From NCBI RefSeq assembly GCF_014647835.1, contig NZ_BMPY01000018.1, forward strand, positions 1 through 64,000: DNA of 64,000 bases. Direction: 5' to 3'. Under the pieces are notes generated by a model. The model saw nothing but the letters and a program-made list of their open reading frames with translations. It searched no databases and was not told the DNA's origin. The DNA is from Microbispora rosea subsp. aerata. Its GTDB lineage: Bacteria > Actinomycetota > Actinomycetes > Streptosporangiales > Streptosporangiaceae. Positions 1 through 7,577 of the stretch are shown in pieces (within the stretch, counting starts at the first letter, position 1; every line of letters starts with the position of its first letter). The translations under genes and the position numbers were made by a program.

Positions 1-132
1 GGCCACCCGCACGTGCAACGCGTCCAGGTCCTGGTCGGCGTAGACCGCGACGCTGGTCATCCCCGCGTCCCTGCACGCCCGGGCGATCCGTACGGCGATC
101 TCACCACGATTGGCGATCAGGACCTTATGCAC
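1..132 (-). CDS. accA: Acyl-CoA carboxylase alpha subunit (biotin carboxylase), N-terminal 44 residues
   Basis: Only the first 44 codons are in the window; the gene continues off the left edge. Read from a GTG at 132, the protein starts with [19 protein letters not shown], the hallmark N-terminus of the biotin carboxylase domain of acetyl/propionyl-CoA carboxylase alpha chains, which carboxylate biotin using ATP and bicarbonate. In actinobacteria this chain usually carries a biotin carboxyl carrier domain as well, but that part lies outside the window. The matching carboxyltransferase (beta) and epsilon genes lie at 60.6-62.4 kb on the same strand, so the complex's genes are split by the secretion island. 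The family call rests on the short N-terminus alone, but that motif is highly specific. Confidence 0.9.
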   Translation of the reverse strand, partial: MHKVLIANRGEIAVRIARACRDAGMTSVAVYADQDLDALHVRVA

Positions 133-262
133 GTGTCCGTCCTTCCCTCGAGCCCCTGGTTAGGAGCCTTGGTGGATTTTATGCACCGGCTGCCGCCGGA
201 TAGCGTCCGCCCCCTTGCCGACGTGGGACTACCCCTGCCTCTGTTCCCGGCAGCTCACCGGT

Positions 263-283
263 ATGCCGGTTTTGAGCCGGCAT
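263..283. promoter_or_regulatory. Inverted repeat between accA and mycP
   Basis: ATGCCGG (263-269) and CCGGCAT (277-283) form a perfect 7-bp inverted repeat around a 7-nt TTTTGAG loop, 35 bp before the mycP start in the region between divergent accA and mycP. It could be an operator or a 5'-leader hairpin. Nothing else was recognised in this gap. Confidence 0.35.
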
Positions 284-318
284 CGCCTGCCGGGTTCGAG
301 AGGTTAGGCTGATCGCTC

Positions 319-1473
319 ATGCGGGGATCCGGCCTTCTGGCGACCGTGCTGGCTCTGCTTCTCGTGGCGCCGCCCGCGCCGCCGGCCCAGGCGCGTACCG
401 CCCCGGCGCGGTGCGCACCGCGCAAGGGCAGCATGCAGGTGGCCGAGCCGTGGGCGCAGCGCAGGCTCGACCCGAAGCGGGTGTGGCCGCTCACCACCGG
501 TGAGGGGGTCACCGTCGCGATCATCGACAGCGGGGTCGACCTGACGCACCCGCAGCTCCGCGTGGCCAAGGCGGTGGACTACACCGGCACGGGGCACCGC
601 GACTGCGTCGGGCACGGCACGGCGATCGCCGGCGTCATCGCCGCGCAGTACATCAAGGGCGTCCCCTTCCACGGGGTCGCGCCCGGCGTGCGGCTGATCT
701 CGCTCAAGCAGACGAACGAGGAGCACGGCGACCCCGGCACGCTGGCCAGGGCCATCGTGGACGCCGCCGACTTCGGCGCCGACGTGATCAACGTGTCGAT
801 CCAGACCCAGGACAACCCCAAGCTGCGGCAGGCCGTGGCGTACGCGATCGGCAAGGACGTCGTGATCGTGGCGGCGGCGGGCAACACGACCGCGGAGGAC
901 GGCACGCCGGAGGCGGCCTATCCCGCCGCCTATCCCGGGGTGCTGGCCGTGGGATCGGCCATCCCGGACGGCAGGCGGGCCGACTTCTCCAACACGGTCA
1001 CCCCCGTCTCGGTGCTCGGGCCGGGCCAGGACATCACCTCGACGTGGCCAGGCCGGTCGTACCTGAGCGGGCTCGAGGGCACCAGCTTCGCCACGCCGTA
1101 CGTCGCGGGGGTGGCGGCGCTGGTGCGCGCCCGTCATCCGAAGCTGAACCAGGAGCGGGTGCGGTGGCGCATCGCCGCCACGGCGGACGGCGGCGCGGGG
1201 GCGGGCACGGGCGCCGGGATGGTGAACCCGCTGCTCGCCGTCACCGCGATCCTGCCGGACGAGGCCGCCGACGCGCCCGTCATCGCGCCGCCGGCACCGG
1301 CTCCGCTGCCGCAGAGCGCGGTGAGCAAGGCGGCGCCGGTGGACCGTGAGGCGATCAACCTGGCGCTCGCGATCGCGGCGGCGGCGCTGTCCGCGGTGGG
1401 CCTGATCGTGGCCGCGCGGGTGTTCGTGCCGATGGGCCGACGCAGGGGATGGCGACCGGGCCGCCAGGGTTGA
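319..1473 (+). CDS. mycP: Type VII secretion mycosin (subtilisin-like serine protease MycP)
   Basis: Membrane-anchored S8 protease of the T7SS; in mycobacteria mycosins process substrates and stabilise the EccBCDE channel. The 384-residue protein has a signal peptide (residues 1-25, cut after AQA) and a catalytic domain with Asp70 (AIIDSGVDLTHP), His99 (CVGHGTAIAG), oxyanion Asn189 (AAAGN) and Ser256 (GTSFATPYVAG). A single C-terminal transmembrane helix (about 345-370) is followed by a basic tail. Its only cysteines, Cys32 in the N-extension and Cys96 beside the catalytic His, match the disulfide geometry known for mycosins. The ATG start lies 186 bp from the divergent accA start. It is the first gene of the island and is separated from eccC/eccD by the pseudokinase and a regulator pair. 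Confidence 0.95.
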   Translation: MRGSGLLATVLALLLVAPPAPPAQARTAPARCAPRKGSMQVAEPWAQRRLDPKRVWPLTTGEGVTVAIIDSGVDLTHPQLRVAKAVDYTGTGHRDCVGHGTAIAGVIAAQYIKGVPFHGVAPGVRLISLKQTNEEHGDPGTLARAIVDAADFGADVINVSIQTQDNPKLRQAVAYAIGKDVVIVAAAGNTTAEDGTPEAAYPAAYPGVLAVGSAIPDGRRADFSNTVTPVSVLGPGQDITSTWPGRSYLSGLEGTSFATPYVAGVAALVRARHPKLNQERVRWRIAATADGGAGAGTGAGMVNPLLAVTAILPDEAADAPVIAPPAPAPLPQSAVSKAAPVDREAINLALAIAAAALSAVGLIVAARVFVPMGRRRGWRPGRQG

Positions 1474-1591
1474 CCCGTCCTAATTCAGTAATTGACGGTT
1501 CACTGTTTTTGGGCCGCCGAAACTGCTGCTTTGTGCTGGGTGCTCTTGGTTGAATGATCCCCATCAAGTCACTTTTCCAGAAAGGACTGAG

Positions 1592-3718
1592 ATGCACCCT
1601 TTACGGCCGGACGATCCCCAGCAGATAGGCGAGTACGCCATCCTGGGGCGGCTGGACGAGGGGCCCCGCGGCGACGTTTACGTCGGCAAGGAGACCGGCG
1701 ACGACGCCCCTGTGCGGGTGATCAAACTGTTGGCCGCCGAGCCGGGGTCGGGGCAGGCCGTCCTCGACCGGCTCACCGTGGCCACACGCGTGTCCAGCTC
1801 ATATGTGGCCCGTACGATCGCGGCGGGCCTGTTCGGTGATCGGCCCTACGTCGTAAGGGAACACGTCGAAGGGCGCAGTCTGGCCGCCGTGGTGGCGGCT
1901 GAGGGTCCGCTCTCCGGGGAGGCGCTCGAACGGGTCGCGGTGGGAGTGCTCACCGCGCTGACCGCCGTGCACCTCGCCGACCTCGCGCACGGCGCGCTCA
2001 CCCCGCACAACGTCATCGTCACCGACGACGGCGTCAAGCTGACCGACGTCGCCGTCGGGCCACCGGTGGGCGAGCCGGCCTACCGCGCTCCCGAGCAGAT
2101 CACGGGCGGGCGATACGACGCGTACGCGGACATGTTCGCCTGGGCCGCAACGGTCGTCTTCGCCGGGACGGGGCGCCCGCCGTTCCCGCAGGACCCGCAG
2201 GCGGTGCTGAACGCGCAGCCCGACCTCGGCGGCCTGGAGGAGCGGCTGCGCCGGGTCGTGCTGCCCGCGCTGGCCAAGGAGCCGGGGCAGCGGCCCACCG
2301 CGTACACCGCGATGCTGCAACTGCTCAGCGGCAAGGCCCCGGGAGCGCAACCGGCGCCCGGCCCGGGCGCGGCGGTGGCGCCGCCCGCGCAGCCGCCGGT
2401 CGGGGGAGTCCCCGTGCCACCGGCTCCGCGGCAGACGTGGGGCCCACCGCCCGCGCCGCAGCAGCCCCAGCCGGCGACCACCGCCTGGCAGCCGCCCGCC
2501 ATTCCGCAGGAGCAGCCGCAGCAGCAGAGCTGGGGCCCGCCGACCGCCCAGGGGCAGGTCGAGACGGCCAGGCGCAGGCCGTTCCCCGTCGGCCTCGCGG
2601 CTGCGGTCGGCGCCGTGGTCCTGCTCTCCGGCGTGGGGTTGTGGGGCGCGGGCCGGTACGCCGATGTCCAGCTGTCGCCGGCGGCCGCCGAGCGCGCCGC
2701 GGGCCAGCATGGGGGCGGCGGGCGGCTGATCGCGGCCGGCGGAAACTCGGACGGCGGAAACCCGGGCGGTGGGACCACGGGTGGTGGGACCACCGGCGGT
2801 GCGACCGGAGGGGGAGGGCAGATCGCCACCCCGGCCCCTCAGGTGACCGTGCCGTGGGCACTGTCGTCCGACGATCCGGACTCACCGGTGCAGCCGCTGG
2901 TGCTGCCGAGTGAGTGGCCGACGGACAACCCGGTGACGCCGGAGCTCACCTCGGTGCCGACTCCGGGCCCGATCGATCCGCTGCCGACCCAGCCGGTGAC
3001 TCAGCCCACCCCGCCGACGCAGCCGACGCAGCCGGCCGGCCGTACGGCGCGGCCGACGGCGCGGGTGACGATCACCGCGACGGTGACCGCACGGCCCAGC
3101 CCGGTGCAGACCGAGCCGTCTCCCGAGACTCCGGCGAGGCAGTCGCCGAGCCCGGCGGCCACGGAGAGGGAGGAGCAGGTGCCGAGCCCGCGGCCCACCG
3201 CGACCGAGCAGCCGCAACCGTCCGAGCCGCCGGCGCCCACCACGGCCGCGCCGCAGCCGACCCCGACGGCCAAGCCCACGCGGACCGCCAGCCCGCGTCC
3301 GACCGCCACGGCCCCGCGCCCGACGCCGAAGCCGACGACCATCGCGCCCAAGCCGATCACTCCCACGCCGAAGCCGACGACGGCGGCGCCGGCGAGGAAC
3401 CCCTACAGCCCGACTCAGGTCTGCGGGTCGGGCTTCTACGTGCAGCGCAGCAGCTCGATGGCGGGTGGCACGACCTACCAGCTGTACAACGTGAGCACGG
3501 GGGAGAACTGCGTCGTCACTCTCAAGACCAGCGACGTCGGCAAGGCGACGCCGGTCTCCGCGACTCTCGAGGTCCAGGGCGGCGGCAGCAAGACCGACAG
3601 CGGCAACTTCCAGTACTACGCCGGCCCGGTGAAGCTGCAGGCCAAGGGCAAGTGCGTCAGGTTCTCCGGCAGCGTCGGCTCGGCGGGCACCAGCGTCGGC
3701 TGGGACAACTGCGGCTGA
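1592..3718 (+). CDS. Membrane receptor-like Ser/Thr protein kinase homologue, probably a pseudokinase
   Basis: The start at 1592 is chosen for its AAAGGACTGAG ribosome site; an in-frame ATG lies 42 bp upstream. The 708-residue protein has a cytosolic kinase fold (about 12-270), a Pro/Gln-rich linker, one transmembrane helix (about 330-352), a Gly-rich then Pro/Thr-rich stalk and an extracellular C-terminal domain with three cysteines (residues about 610-708). The kinase signatures are damaged. Lys45 (VIK) and the APE motif (166-168) remain, but the HRD-xKPxN loop reads HGALTPHN (133-140), so the catalytic Asp is Ala135. DFG is replaced by Asp-Val-Ala (152-154), and the glycine loop is irregular. 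Catalysis is therefore unlikely and a sensing or scaffold role at the envelope is plausible. It is monocistronic and ends at a strong terminator. Confidence 0.85.
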   Translation: MHPLRPDDPQQIGEYAILGRLDEGPRGDVYVGKETGDDAPVRVIKLLAAEPGSGQAVLDRLTVATRVSSSYVARTIAAGLFGDRPYVVREHVEGRSLAAVVAAEGPLSGEALERVAVGVLTALTAVHLADLAHGALTPHNVIVTDDGVKLTDVAVGPPVGEPAYRAPEQITGGRYDAYADMFAWAATVVFAGTGRPPFPQDPQAVLNAQPDLGGLEERLRRVVLPALAKEPGQRPTAYTAMLQLLSGKAPGAQPAPGPGAAVAPPAQPPVGGVPVPPAPRQTWGPPPAPQQPQPATTAWQPPAIPQEQPQQQSWGPPTAQGQVETARRRPFPVGLAAAVGAVVLLSGVGLWGAGRYADVQLSPAAAERAAGQHGGGGRLIAAGGNSDGGNPGGGTTGGGTTGGATGGGGQIATPAPQVTVPWALSSDDPDSPVQPLVLPSEWPTDNPVTPELTSVPTPGPIDPLPTQPVTQPTPPTQPTQPAGRTARPTARVTITATVTARPSPVQTEPSPETPARQSPSPAATEREEQVPSPRPTATEQPQPSEPPAPTTAAPQPTPTAKPTRTASPRPTATAPRPTPKPTTIAPKPITPTPKPTTAAPARNPYSPTQVCGSGFYVQRSSSMAGGTTYQLYNVSTGENCVVTLKTSDVGKATPVSATLEVQGGGSKTDSGNFQYYAGPVKLQAKGKCVRFSGSVGSAGTSVGWDNCG

Positions 3719-3761
3719 CCAGCTGCCCCTGACCGGCGCACGCCGGAACCACCCGGCGGGC

Positions 3762-3804
3762 CCGGTGATCCGGCGGGTCCGGTGATCCGGCGGGTCCGGT
3801 GAGC
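3762..3804. repeat. 17-bp tandem repeat, about 2.5 copies
   Basis: The unit CCGGTGATCCGGCGGGT occurs at 3762-3778 and 3779-3795, then breaks down after 3802. It lies between the pseudokinase stop and the terminator, in non-coding sequence. An imperfect further unit may precede it. Probably replication slippage. Confidence 0.7.
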
Positions 3805-3840
3805 GAAAAGGCCGGAAAACCAGGAAGACCGGGAATCAGG

Positions 3841-3870
3841 AAGGCCGGGCGGGCACCCCGCCCGGCCTTT
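3841..3870. terminator. Bidirectional rho-independent-type terminator
   Basis: AAGGCCGGGCGGG (3841-3853) pairs perfectly with CCCGCCCGGCCTT (3857-3869) around a 3-nt loop. It lies between the convergent pseudokinase (+) and regulator (-) genes. The flanking A and T bases suit termination in both directions. Confidence 0.85.
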
Positions 3871-3899
3871 CGCATGCGCGGCCCGCCGCCGGCTCACGC

Positions 3900-4802
3900 T
3901 CACTGCGCCTCGGCGGTGCCGGGCCGCCGGCCGCCCGGGGAGGCCGACTCGCCGCCCGGGCCGGAGAGCGTCCAGCTCGCGAGAAGGTCCAGGGCGCGTT
4001 TCGAGGGTGAGCCGGCTTCCGCGGTGTAGACGAAGAGCGTCATATCGGGGTCGCCGGGCAGGCAGAGCGTCTCGAACTCGACGGTCAGCTCGCCGACGAG
4101 GGGGTGGCGCAGCCGCTTGGAGCCGTGGGTGCGCTGGTGGACGCGGTGCTGATCCCACCAGTGGGCGAACTCACGGCTGTGTTCGCGCAGGTCGGCGATG
4201 AGGGCGGCGGTCGCCCGGTCGTCCGGGTCGCGGCCGGCGTCGAGCCGCAGGCTCTCGACGGCGGCCCGTGCGTGGACGTCCCAGTCGGCGAACAGCGATC
4301 GGGCGGCGTCGTCGAGGAACATCCACCGCGCGTAGTTGCGCTGCTTGGGCGGCAGCCGTTCGAAGTCGGTGAACAGCGCTCTGGCCATCCGGTTGGCGGC
4401 GAGCACGTCGGTGCGGCGGCCGAGGACGAGGGCGGGCTCGCCGTCGAGGGCGTCGAGAAGCTGGTAGAGGCCGGGGCGTACGCGCTGGACGCCGCGGGCG
4501 CGCCGCCGTACGGGGGCCGCGGTCATGCCGATGAGATCGTGCAGATGCGCGCGTCCCGCGTCGTCCAGGCCGAGGGCACGGCCGACGGCCTCGACGACCG
4601 CCGGCGAGGGGGTGATGCGCCGGCCCTGTTCGAGGCGGGCGTAGTAGTCGGTCGAAACCCCGGCGAGGAAGGCGACCTCCTCGCGGCGCAGGCCGGGGAC
4701 CCGTCGCACGCGGCCGTCGGGGGGCAGGCCGGCCCGTGACGGGTCGACCTGGCTCCGGGCGCGTCTCAGGAAGTCGGCGAGTTCGCGGTTGGTCTCGGCC
4801 AT
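3900..4802 (-). CDS. Helix-turn-helix transcriptional regulator, XRE/MmyB type
   Basis: The 300-residue protein has an N-terminal XRE helix-turn-helix (about 8-75, including RVPGLRREEVAFLAGVS and YYARLEQGR) and a C-terminal ligand-binding region of the MmyB type (about 100-270), with the typical LDALDGEPALVLGRR, ANRMARALF and LTVEFETL blocks. Such proteins commonly control the adjacent divergent oxidoreductase gene, here the SDR at 5015. The ATG at 4802 (MAETNRELADF) is chosen over a TTG eight codons upstream because family members begin here. Two 18-bp direct repeats directly upstream are candidate operators. A rearranged copy of part of this gene lies at 5987-6103. Nothing links it to the T7SS apart from position. 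Confidence 0.88.
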   Translation of the reverse strand: MAETNRELADFLRRARSQVDPSRAGLPPDGRVRRVPGLRREEVAFLAGVSTDYYARLEQGRRITPSPAVVEAVGRALGLDDAGRAHLHDLIGMTAAPVRRRARGVQRVRPGLYQLLDALDGEPALVLGRRTDVLAANRMARALFTDFERLPPKQRNYARWMFLDDAARSLFADWDVHARAAVESLRLDAGRDPDDRATAALIADLREHSREFAHWWDQHRVHQRTHGSKRLRHPLVGELTVEFETLCLPGDPDMTLFVYTAEAGSPSKRALDLLASWTLSGPGGESASPGGRRPGTAEAQ

Positions 4803-4804
4803 AT

Positions 4805-4842
4805 AACCCAGTGTCCCTCTCGACAACCCAGTGTCTCTCTCG
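4805..4842. promoter_or_regulatory. Two 18-bp direct repeats, candidate operator
   Basis: AACCCAGTGTCCCTCTCG (4805-4822) is repeated at 4825-4842 with one change, at a 20-bp period (about two helical turns). It abuts the regulator's start codon in the divergent regulator/SDR gap, as expected for autoregulation and control of the SDR. Confidence 0.6.
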
Positions 4843-5014
4843 CCGTCCGGTTCTGACTGGTCCTGTGCGTCCTAGGTTGGCCGGTGCGCGGTCGCACGGG
4901 GCGTGATATGGGCGTCCGCGGCGGCCCGCCGCGAAAGATGCTGGTGCTGTGCCGGCCCCCGGGACCTCCCGGCCGGCGTCACCGCCGAATCCTTCGACAC
5001 GCAAAAGGATGATC

Positions 5015-5875
5015 ATGAGCTTCCCGACAGATCGACCGGCCGTGTGGTTCGTGACCGGCGCCTCCCGCGGCCTGGGCCTCGAACTGGTCAAGCAACTGCT
5101 CGATCGCGGTGACCGCGTCGCCGCGACGACCCGATCGCCGGAGCGGCTGCTCGCCGCGCTCGGCGACGGCACCGACGTCTCGCGCCTTCTCGAGCTCACC
5201 GTCGACCTGCGCGACGAGGCGGAGGTCAAGGAGGCCGTCCGGGAGACCACCGAGCGCCTGGGGGGCCTTGACGTCGTCGTCAACAACGCGGGCTACGGTT
5301 TCCTGGCCGCGGTGGAGGAGACCGGCGACCGCGAGGTCCGCGACATGCTCGACGTCCAGGTCGTGGGCGTGTGGAACGTGCTGCGCGCCGCCTTGCCCGT
5401 CCTCCGGGAAATGCGCGGCGGCCACGTCGTCAACGTGTCCTCGATCCTGGGCCTGACCGCCGTGCCGGGCTGGGGTCTCTACTGCGCCGGGAAGTTCGCG
5501 CTAGAGGGCTTGAGCGAGGCCCTCGCCGCCGAGATGGCGGACTTCGGGGTCGGGGTCACCATCGTCGAGCCCGGCTACTTCCGCACCCAGTTCCTGACCA
5601 AGGACTCGCTCGCCCTGCCCGCCGAGACGACCCCGCACTACCCGGCCATCCGCGAGATGGTCCGCGACCACCTCGAACTCCAGGGCAGCCAGCTCGGCGA
5701 CCCGGTCAAGGGCGCCCGCGCGATCATCGAGCGGGTCGTCGCCGGGGAGGGCCCGCTGCGGCTGCTGCTCGGCTCGGACGCCCACTCCTACGCCACGGCC
5801 AAGGTCGCGGCGCTGCGGGCGAACGTCGAGGCCACCGCGCTCACCGCGCCCGCCACCGACTTTCCCGCCGCCTGA
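5015..5875 (+). CDS. Short-chain dehydrogenase/reductase
   Basis: Classical SDR of 286 residues with the nucleotide-binding TGASRGLG near the N-terminus, NNAG, the catalytic Ser in NVSSI and the YxxxK pair (YCAGK). It catalyses an NAD(P)-dependent oxidoreduction of unknown substrate; the C-terminal part resembles the oxidoreductases often paired with MmyB regulators. The start at 5015 is chosen because AAAAGGA precedes it at good spacing; in-frame starts upstream add a Pro/Ser-rich extension foreign to the family. It is divergent from the regulator at 3900-4802 and probably under its control. Confidence 0.9.
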   Translation: MSFPTDRPAVWFVTGASRGLGLELVKQLLDRGDRVAATTRSPERLLAALGDGTDVSRLLELTVDLRDEAEVKEAVRETTERLGGLDVVVNNAGYGFLAAVEETGDREVRDMLDVQVVGVWNVLRAALPVLREMRGGHVVNVSSILGLTAVPGWGLYCAGKFALEGLSEALAAEMADFGVGVTIVEPGYFRTQFLTKDSLALPAETTPHYPAIREMVRDHLELQGSQLGDPVKGARAIIERVVAGEGPLRLLLGSDAHSYATAKVAALRANVEATALTAPATDFPAA

Positions 5876-5986
5876 GCGGCCGCCGCGCACGTCGTCTCCG
5901 AGGGAAAACCCCGAGGCGGGCACCTGAGCAGCTCACCCGCGGGTACGGCGGGCACGACGCGGTCGTCACGCTCACGCGCGCCGATC

Positions 5987-6103
5987 CGCGCGTCCCGCGT
6001 CGTCCAGGCCGAGGGCACGGCCGACGGCCGGGCGTAGTAGCCGGTCGAAACCCCGGCGAGGAAGGCGACCTCCTCGCGGCGCAGGCCGGGGACCCGTCGC
6101 ACG
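5987..6103 (-). pseudogene. Deleted partial copy of the MmyB-type regulator gene
   Basis: Positions 5987-6029 are identical to 4548-4590 of the regulator gene, and 6030-6103 match 4637-4710 with one difference (6042). The copy therefore lacks exactly 46 bp (4591-4636), which breaks the reading frame. It keeps the orientation of the parent and lies just after the SDR gene, which is thus flanked by two copies of regulator sequence. Similarity ends sharply at both edges. The near-identity implies a recent duplication. The rest of 5876-6112 shows no gene. Confidence 0.85.
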
Positions 6104-6112
6104 GCGGCGAGG

Positions 6113-7234
6113 TCAGTATCCGCGGTAGCCGGTGCCGGTCTTCATGCCCACCACGCCCGGCACGGCCGAGACCGAGCCGTAGCGGGCGATGGCGTACCGC
6201 ACGCCCGCGATGATGTTGTCCACCGGGTTCCAGATGTCCTTGTGGCCGGGCAGGGACCAGCGGTTGAACGTCGGGTCGATGGTCTGCATCAGTCCTTTCG
6301 ACGGCGTTCCCGCCGCCGCGTTCGAGTCCCAGTTGTTGATCGCGTGCGGGTTGCCGCCCGACTCGTGCCGGATGATCAGCCAGATGTCGTTCGGGTTCAT
6401 CTTCTCGGCGGGGTAGCCCTGTGCCCTGAGGATCGCGATGGCCTGCTCGATCCACTCCTTCACCTGGCCCGTGGGCGCGGGCCCTCCGCCGGCCGGCGGA
6501 GGGCCGCTGGGGCCGTAGCCGCCGAAGCCGCCGTTCCCGCCGTTCACGCCGCTCAGGCTCGTCCGGCCGTACGAGGCGTACGCCGGGCGCGCCGTGTCAC
6601 CGGGGGTCCCCGTGTAGCCGGGGGTGCGCTGCCAGTCGACGGCGTGCCCGTGCCGGGGCACGAAGTCCTGTTTTCCGGGGTCGGGGATCCGGGCGAAGGT
6701 GAGCAGGCCGTCGCGATACTCACCGCCCAGCCGGGCGCCCAGCGTCTTCACGGCGTCGCCGACGGCCGTGGTCGCCTGCCGCAGGTGCGGCCGGGCGTCC
6801 TCGACACCCCGCTGGACGATGTCGCGAAGCCCGTCTTCCAGCTCCTTGGCCGTGGCGTCCGGGTTTCTGCCGCGGTGGGCCGCCGCCTCGGCGACCACGT
6901 CGGCGCAGATGCCGTCGATCCTCGACTTGGCGTTCTCCAGGGCGGTGGCGACCTTCTCCAGGGCGCCCGCGCACGCGACCAGGGCGTTGTGCAGGCCGTC
7001 CGCCGCCTTGCCGTACTTGTTCATGTGGTCCACGAAGGCGTTGGCGGACCGGCCCTGCCACGCGGCGTCCACGGTGCGCACGGCCCGGCCCACGCCGCCC
7101 GCGTAGTCCTGCGCGTCGCGGGCCGCGTCGCGCCACTTCTTGGCGATGTCGCGGATCGCGCCGGGATCGCCCTTCACCTTCTCCGCCATGGCGGCCAGCT
7201 CGCCGCCGCCCGGCAGATCCGCGAGGCCGCTCAT
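6113..7234 (-). CDS. WXG100-like protein fused to a lytic transglycosylase (SLT) domain; candidate T7SS effector
   Basis: 373 residues. The N-terminal half (about 15-190) is helical with a WXG turn (Trp59-Gln-Gly61), the signature of T7SS substrates. A Gly/Pro-rich linker (about 215-250) leads to a C-terminal soluble lytic transglycosylase domain (about 254-373). The presumed catalytic Glu291 lies in IIRHESGGNP and is followed by GLMQTI and the GVRYAIARYG helix. Such enzymes cleave the glycan strands of peptidoglycan. Secretion through the adjacent system, either to open the wall for the machinery or to attack other cells, is inferred from the WXG domain and from its place at the end of the eccC operon. 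Its start overlaps the previous stop by 4 bp, indicating translational coupling. Confidence 0.85.
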   Translation of the reverse strand: MSGLADLPGGGELAAMAEKVKGDPGAIRDIAKKWRDAARDAQDYAGGVGRAVRTVDAAWQGRSANAFVDHMNKYGKAADGLHNALVACAGALEKVATALENAKSRIDGICADVVAEAAAHRGRNPDATAKELEDGLRDIVQRGVEDARPHLRQATTAVGDAVKTLGARLGGEYRDGLLTFARIPDPGKQDFVPRHGHAVDWQRTPGYTGTPGDTARPAYASYGRTSLSGVNGGNGGFGGYGPSGPPPAGGGPAPTGQVKEWIEQAIAILRAQGYPAEKMNPNDIWLIIRHESGGNPHAINNWDSNAAAGTPSKGLMQTIDPTFNRWSLPGHKDIWNPVDNIIAGVRYAIARYGSVSAVPGVVGMKTGTGYRGY

Positions 7235-7542
7235 GCCCGCATCGAGGCGGACGTGGCCTTGTGCGCCGTCCTGACGTTGTCCTGCACCGCTTCCAGCGCC
7301 CGCTCCACGCCTTTCAGCTTGGTCCTCGCGTCGGCCGTCTCGGCGCTCAGCACGCCGTACGCCGTGTCGACGGCCTCCGCCAGCGCCGCCGCGCCGTCCA
7401 CCCGCCCGAAGAGGGCCGAGCCGGTGTCGGGCGAGTCGGGCAGGCCGCCGTGCAGGCTCTCGTACTGGCCCCAGGCCCGGCGCACCGCCGTACGGCAGCT
7501 TTCCAGCGCCTGGAAGTGGATGTCGAAACCGGCCACGTGCAC
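7231..7542 (-). CDS. Small helical WXG100/EspC-like protein
   Basis: About 103 residues, almost wholly helical and without a signal peptide, lying between eccC and the transglycosylase fusion and overlapping the latter by 4 bp. The pattern of two long helices around a Gly/Pro-containing turn (GGLPDSPDTGSALFG) resembles small T7SS partner or chaperone-like proteins, but no classical Trp-X-Gly turn is present. It is plausibly the secretion partner of the downstream fusion protein. Either of two GTG codons (7542 or 7536) could be the start; GAGTGAGG precedes them. The family assignment is uncertain. Confidence 0.6.
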   Translation of the reverse strand: MHVAGFDIHFQALESCRTAVRRAWGQYESLHGGLPDSPDTGSALFGRVDGAAALAEAVDTAYGVLSAETADARTKLKGVERALEAVQDNVRTAHKATSASMRA

Positions 7543-7543
7543 C

Positions 7544-7577
7544 TCACTCGCTGTCCGGGGTCACTCGCTGTCCGGGG
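7544..7577. repeat. Perfect 17-bp tandem duplication at the eccC stop codon
   Basis: TCACTCGCTGTCCGGGG occurs at 7544-7560 and 7561-7577. The copy at 7561-7577 encodes the last residues and stop of eccC; the other repeats the stop in the spacer before the next gene. It probably arose by slippage. Confidence 0.8.

Noticed and set aside
3762-3804. CRISPR-like array at the 17-bp tandem repeat
   Set aside because: Units are directly adjacent without spacers and there are fewer than three copies.
5876-6112. Insertion sequence or attachment site at the duplicated regulator fragment
   Set aside because: No terminal inverted repeats, target duplication or transposase remnant; the segment is explained as a copy of the nearby regulator gene.
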